From Spirochaetia bacterium (GTDB lineage: Bacteria > Spirochaetota > Spirochaetia > Treponematales > Breznakiellaceae), in NCBI GenBank assembly GCA_026002265.1, contig BOBG01000131.1, positions 1 through 5,339 of the forward strand: DNA of 5,339 nucleotides, written 5' to 3'. This document shows positions 5,290-5,339 of the stretch, piece after piece. The notes beneath the pieces are model-generated. The model saw only the letters and a list, made by a program, of their open reading frames with translations, had not been told where the DNA came from and made no database searches. A program made the position numbers and the translations under genes. The stretch's first letter is position 1, and every line of letters starts with the position of its first letter.

Positions 5290-5339
5290 GCATAATTACC
5301 GGTTTACGCCATTCAAACGGCGCAAACCTTCACATTATG
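5290..5339 (+). other. attC: Compact, degenerate attC-like site (cut by window edge)
   Basis: GCATAAT (5290-5296) and ATTATG (5334-5339, one base short) are complementary outer boxes. Inner GGTTTACG (5301-5308) pairs with CGCAAACC (5321-5328) with one mismatch that becomes a G-T wobble on the bottom strand. GCC/GGC extends the stem around an 8-base loop. Order and spacing match attC1-4 (4-nt left spacer, 5 on the right), but the long core is absent and the usual AAC/GTT is AAT/ATT on both arms. It probably closes the rep cassette, but its activity is doubtful. Confidence 0.5.

Overview
The window looks like part of an integron gene-cassette array. Four long inverted-repeat elements (866-991, 1724-1887, 2709-2882, 3695-3863) have the layout of attC recombination sites. 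Each has an outer GCATAAC or ACATAAC box, an inner pair of complementary 8-mers, a long variable core and a closing GTTATGY box. All four point the same way, and each follows a plus-strand gene. A fifth, compact and degenerate site runs off the right edge (5290-5339). No integrase gene or attI site lies in the window, so this is the interior of an array. The organism is probably a low-GC bacterium. A Treponema-like spirochaete is my best guess, from the style of the SH3-like domain, the attC architecture and the AT-rich genes between GC-rich sites. This is inference; no marker gene is present.

Layout, left to right. (1) 16-130: degenerate tandem repeat of period 21 bp. (2) 143-847: SAM-dependent DNA methyltransferase with motifs I and IV but no in-frame start codon, joined close to the repeat, so probably 5'-truncated; attC1 follows. 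(3) 1145-1672: two-helix membrane protein with a C-terminal SH3-like domain, translated from a strong Shine-Dalgarno that may be masked by a hairpin; attC2 follows. (4) 2001-2588: DUF1629/Imm11-like immunity-type protein with its own near-consensus promoter; attC3 follows. (5) 2950-3672: membrane-anchored protein of unknown function, with a perfect-hexamer promoter placed so close that the mRNA should be leaderless; attC4 follows. (6) 3858 to about 5334: a cassette-sized unit holding a minus-strand rolling-circle replication initiator (Rep_1 family), broken by a frameshift just before its catalytic tyrosine. Upstream of it are iteron-like 11-bp repeats, a bulged hairpin and a palindrome-rich AT block.

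The genes are not one operon. They are independent cassettes, at least two carrying their own promoters. The themes of modification methylase, immunity-like protein and small membrane proteins fit the conflict-related cargo often found in chromosomal integrons. The most notable unit is the last: a cassette that looks like a minimal rolling-circle replicon. If intact relatives exist, the excised circle could replicate by itself, and its single-stranded replication form would be a natural substrate for attC folding.
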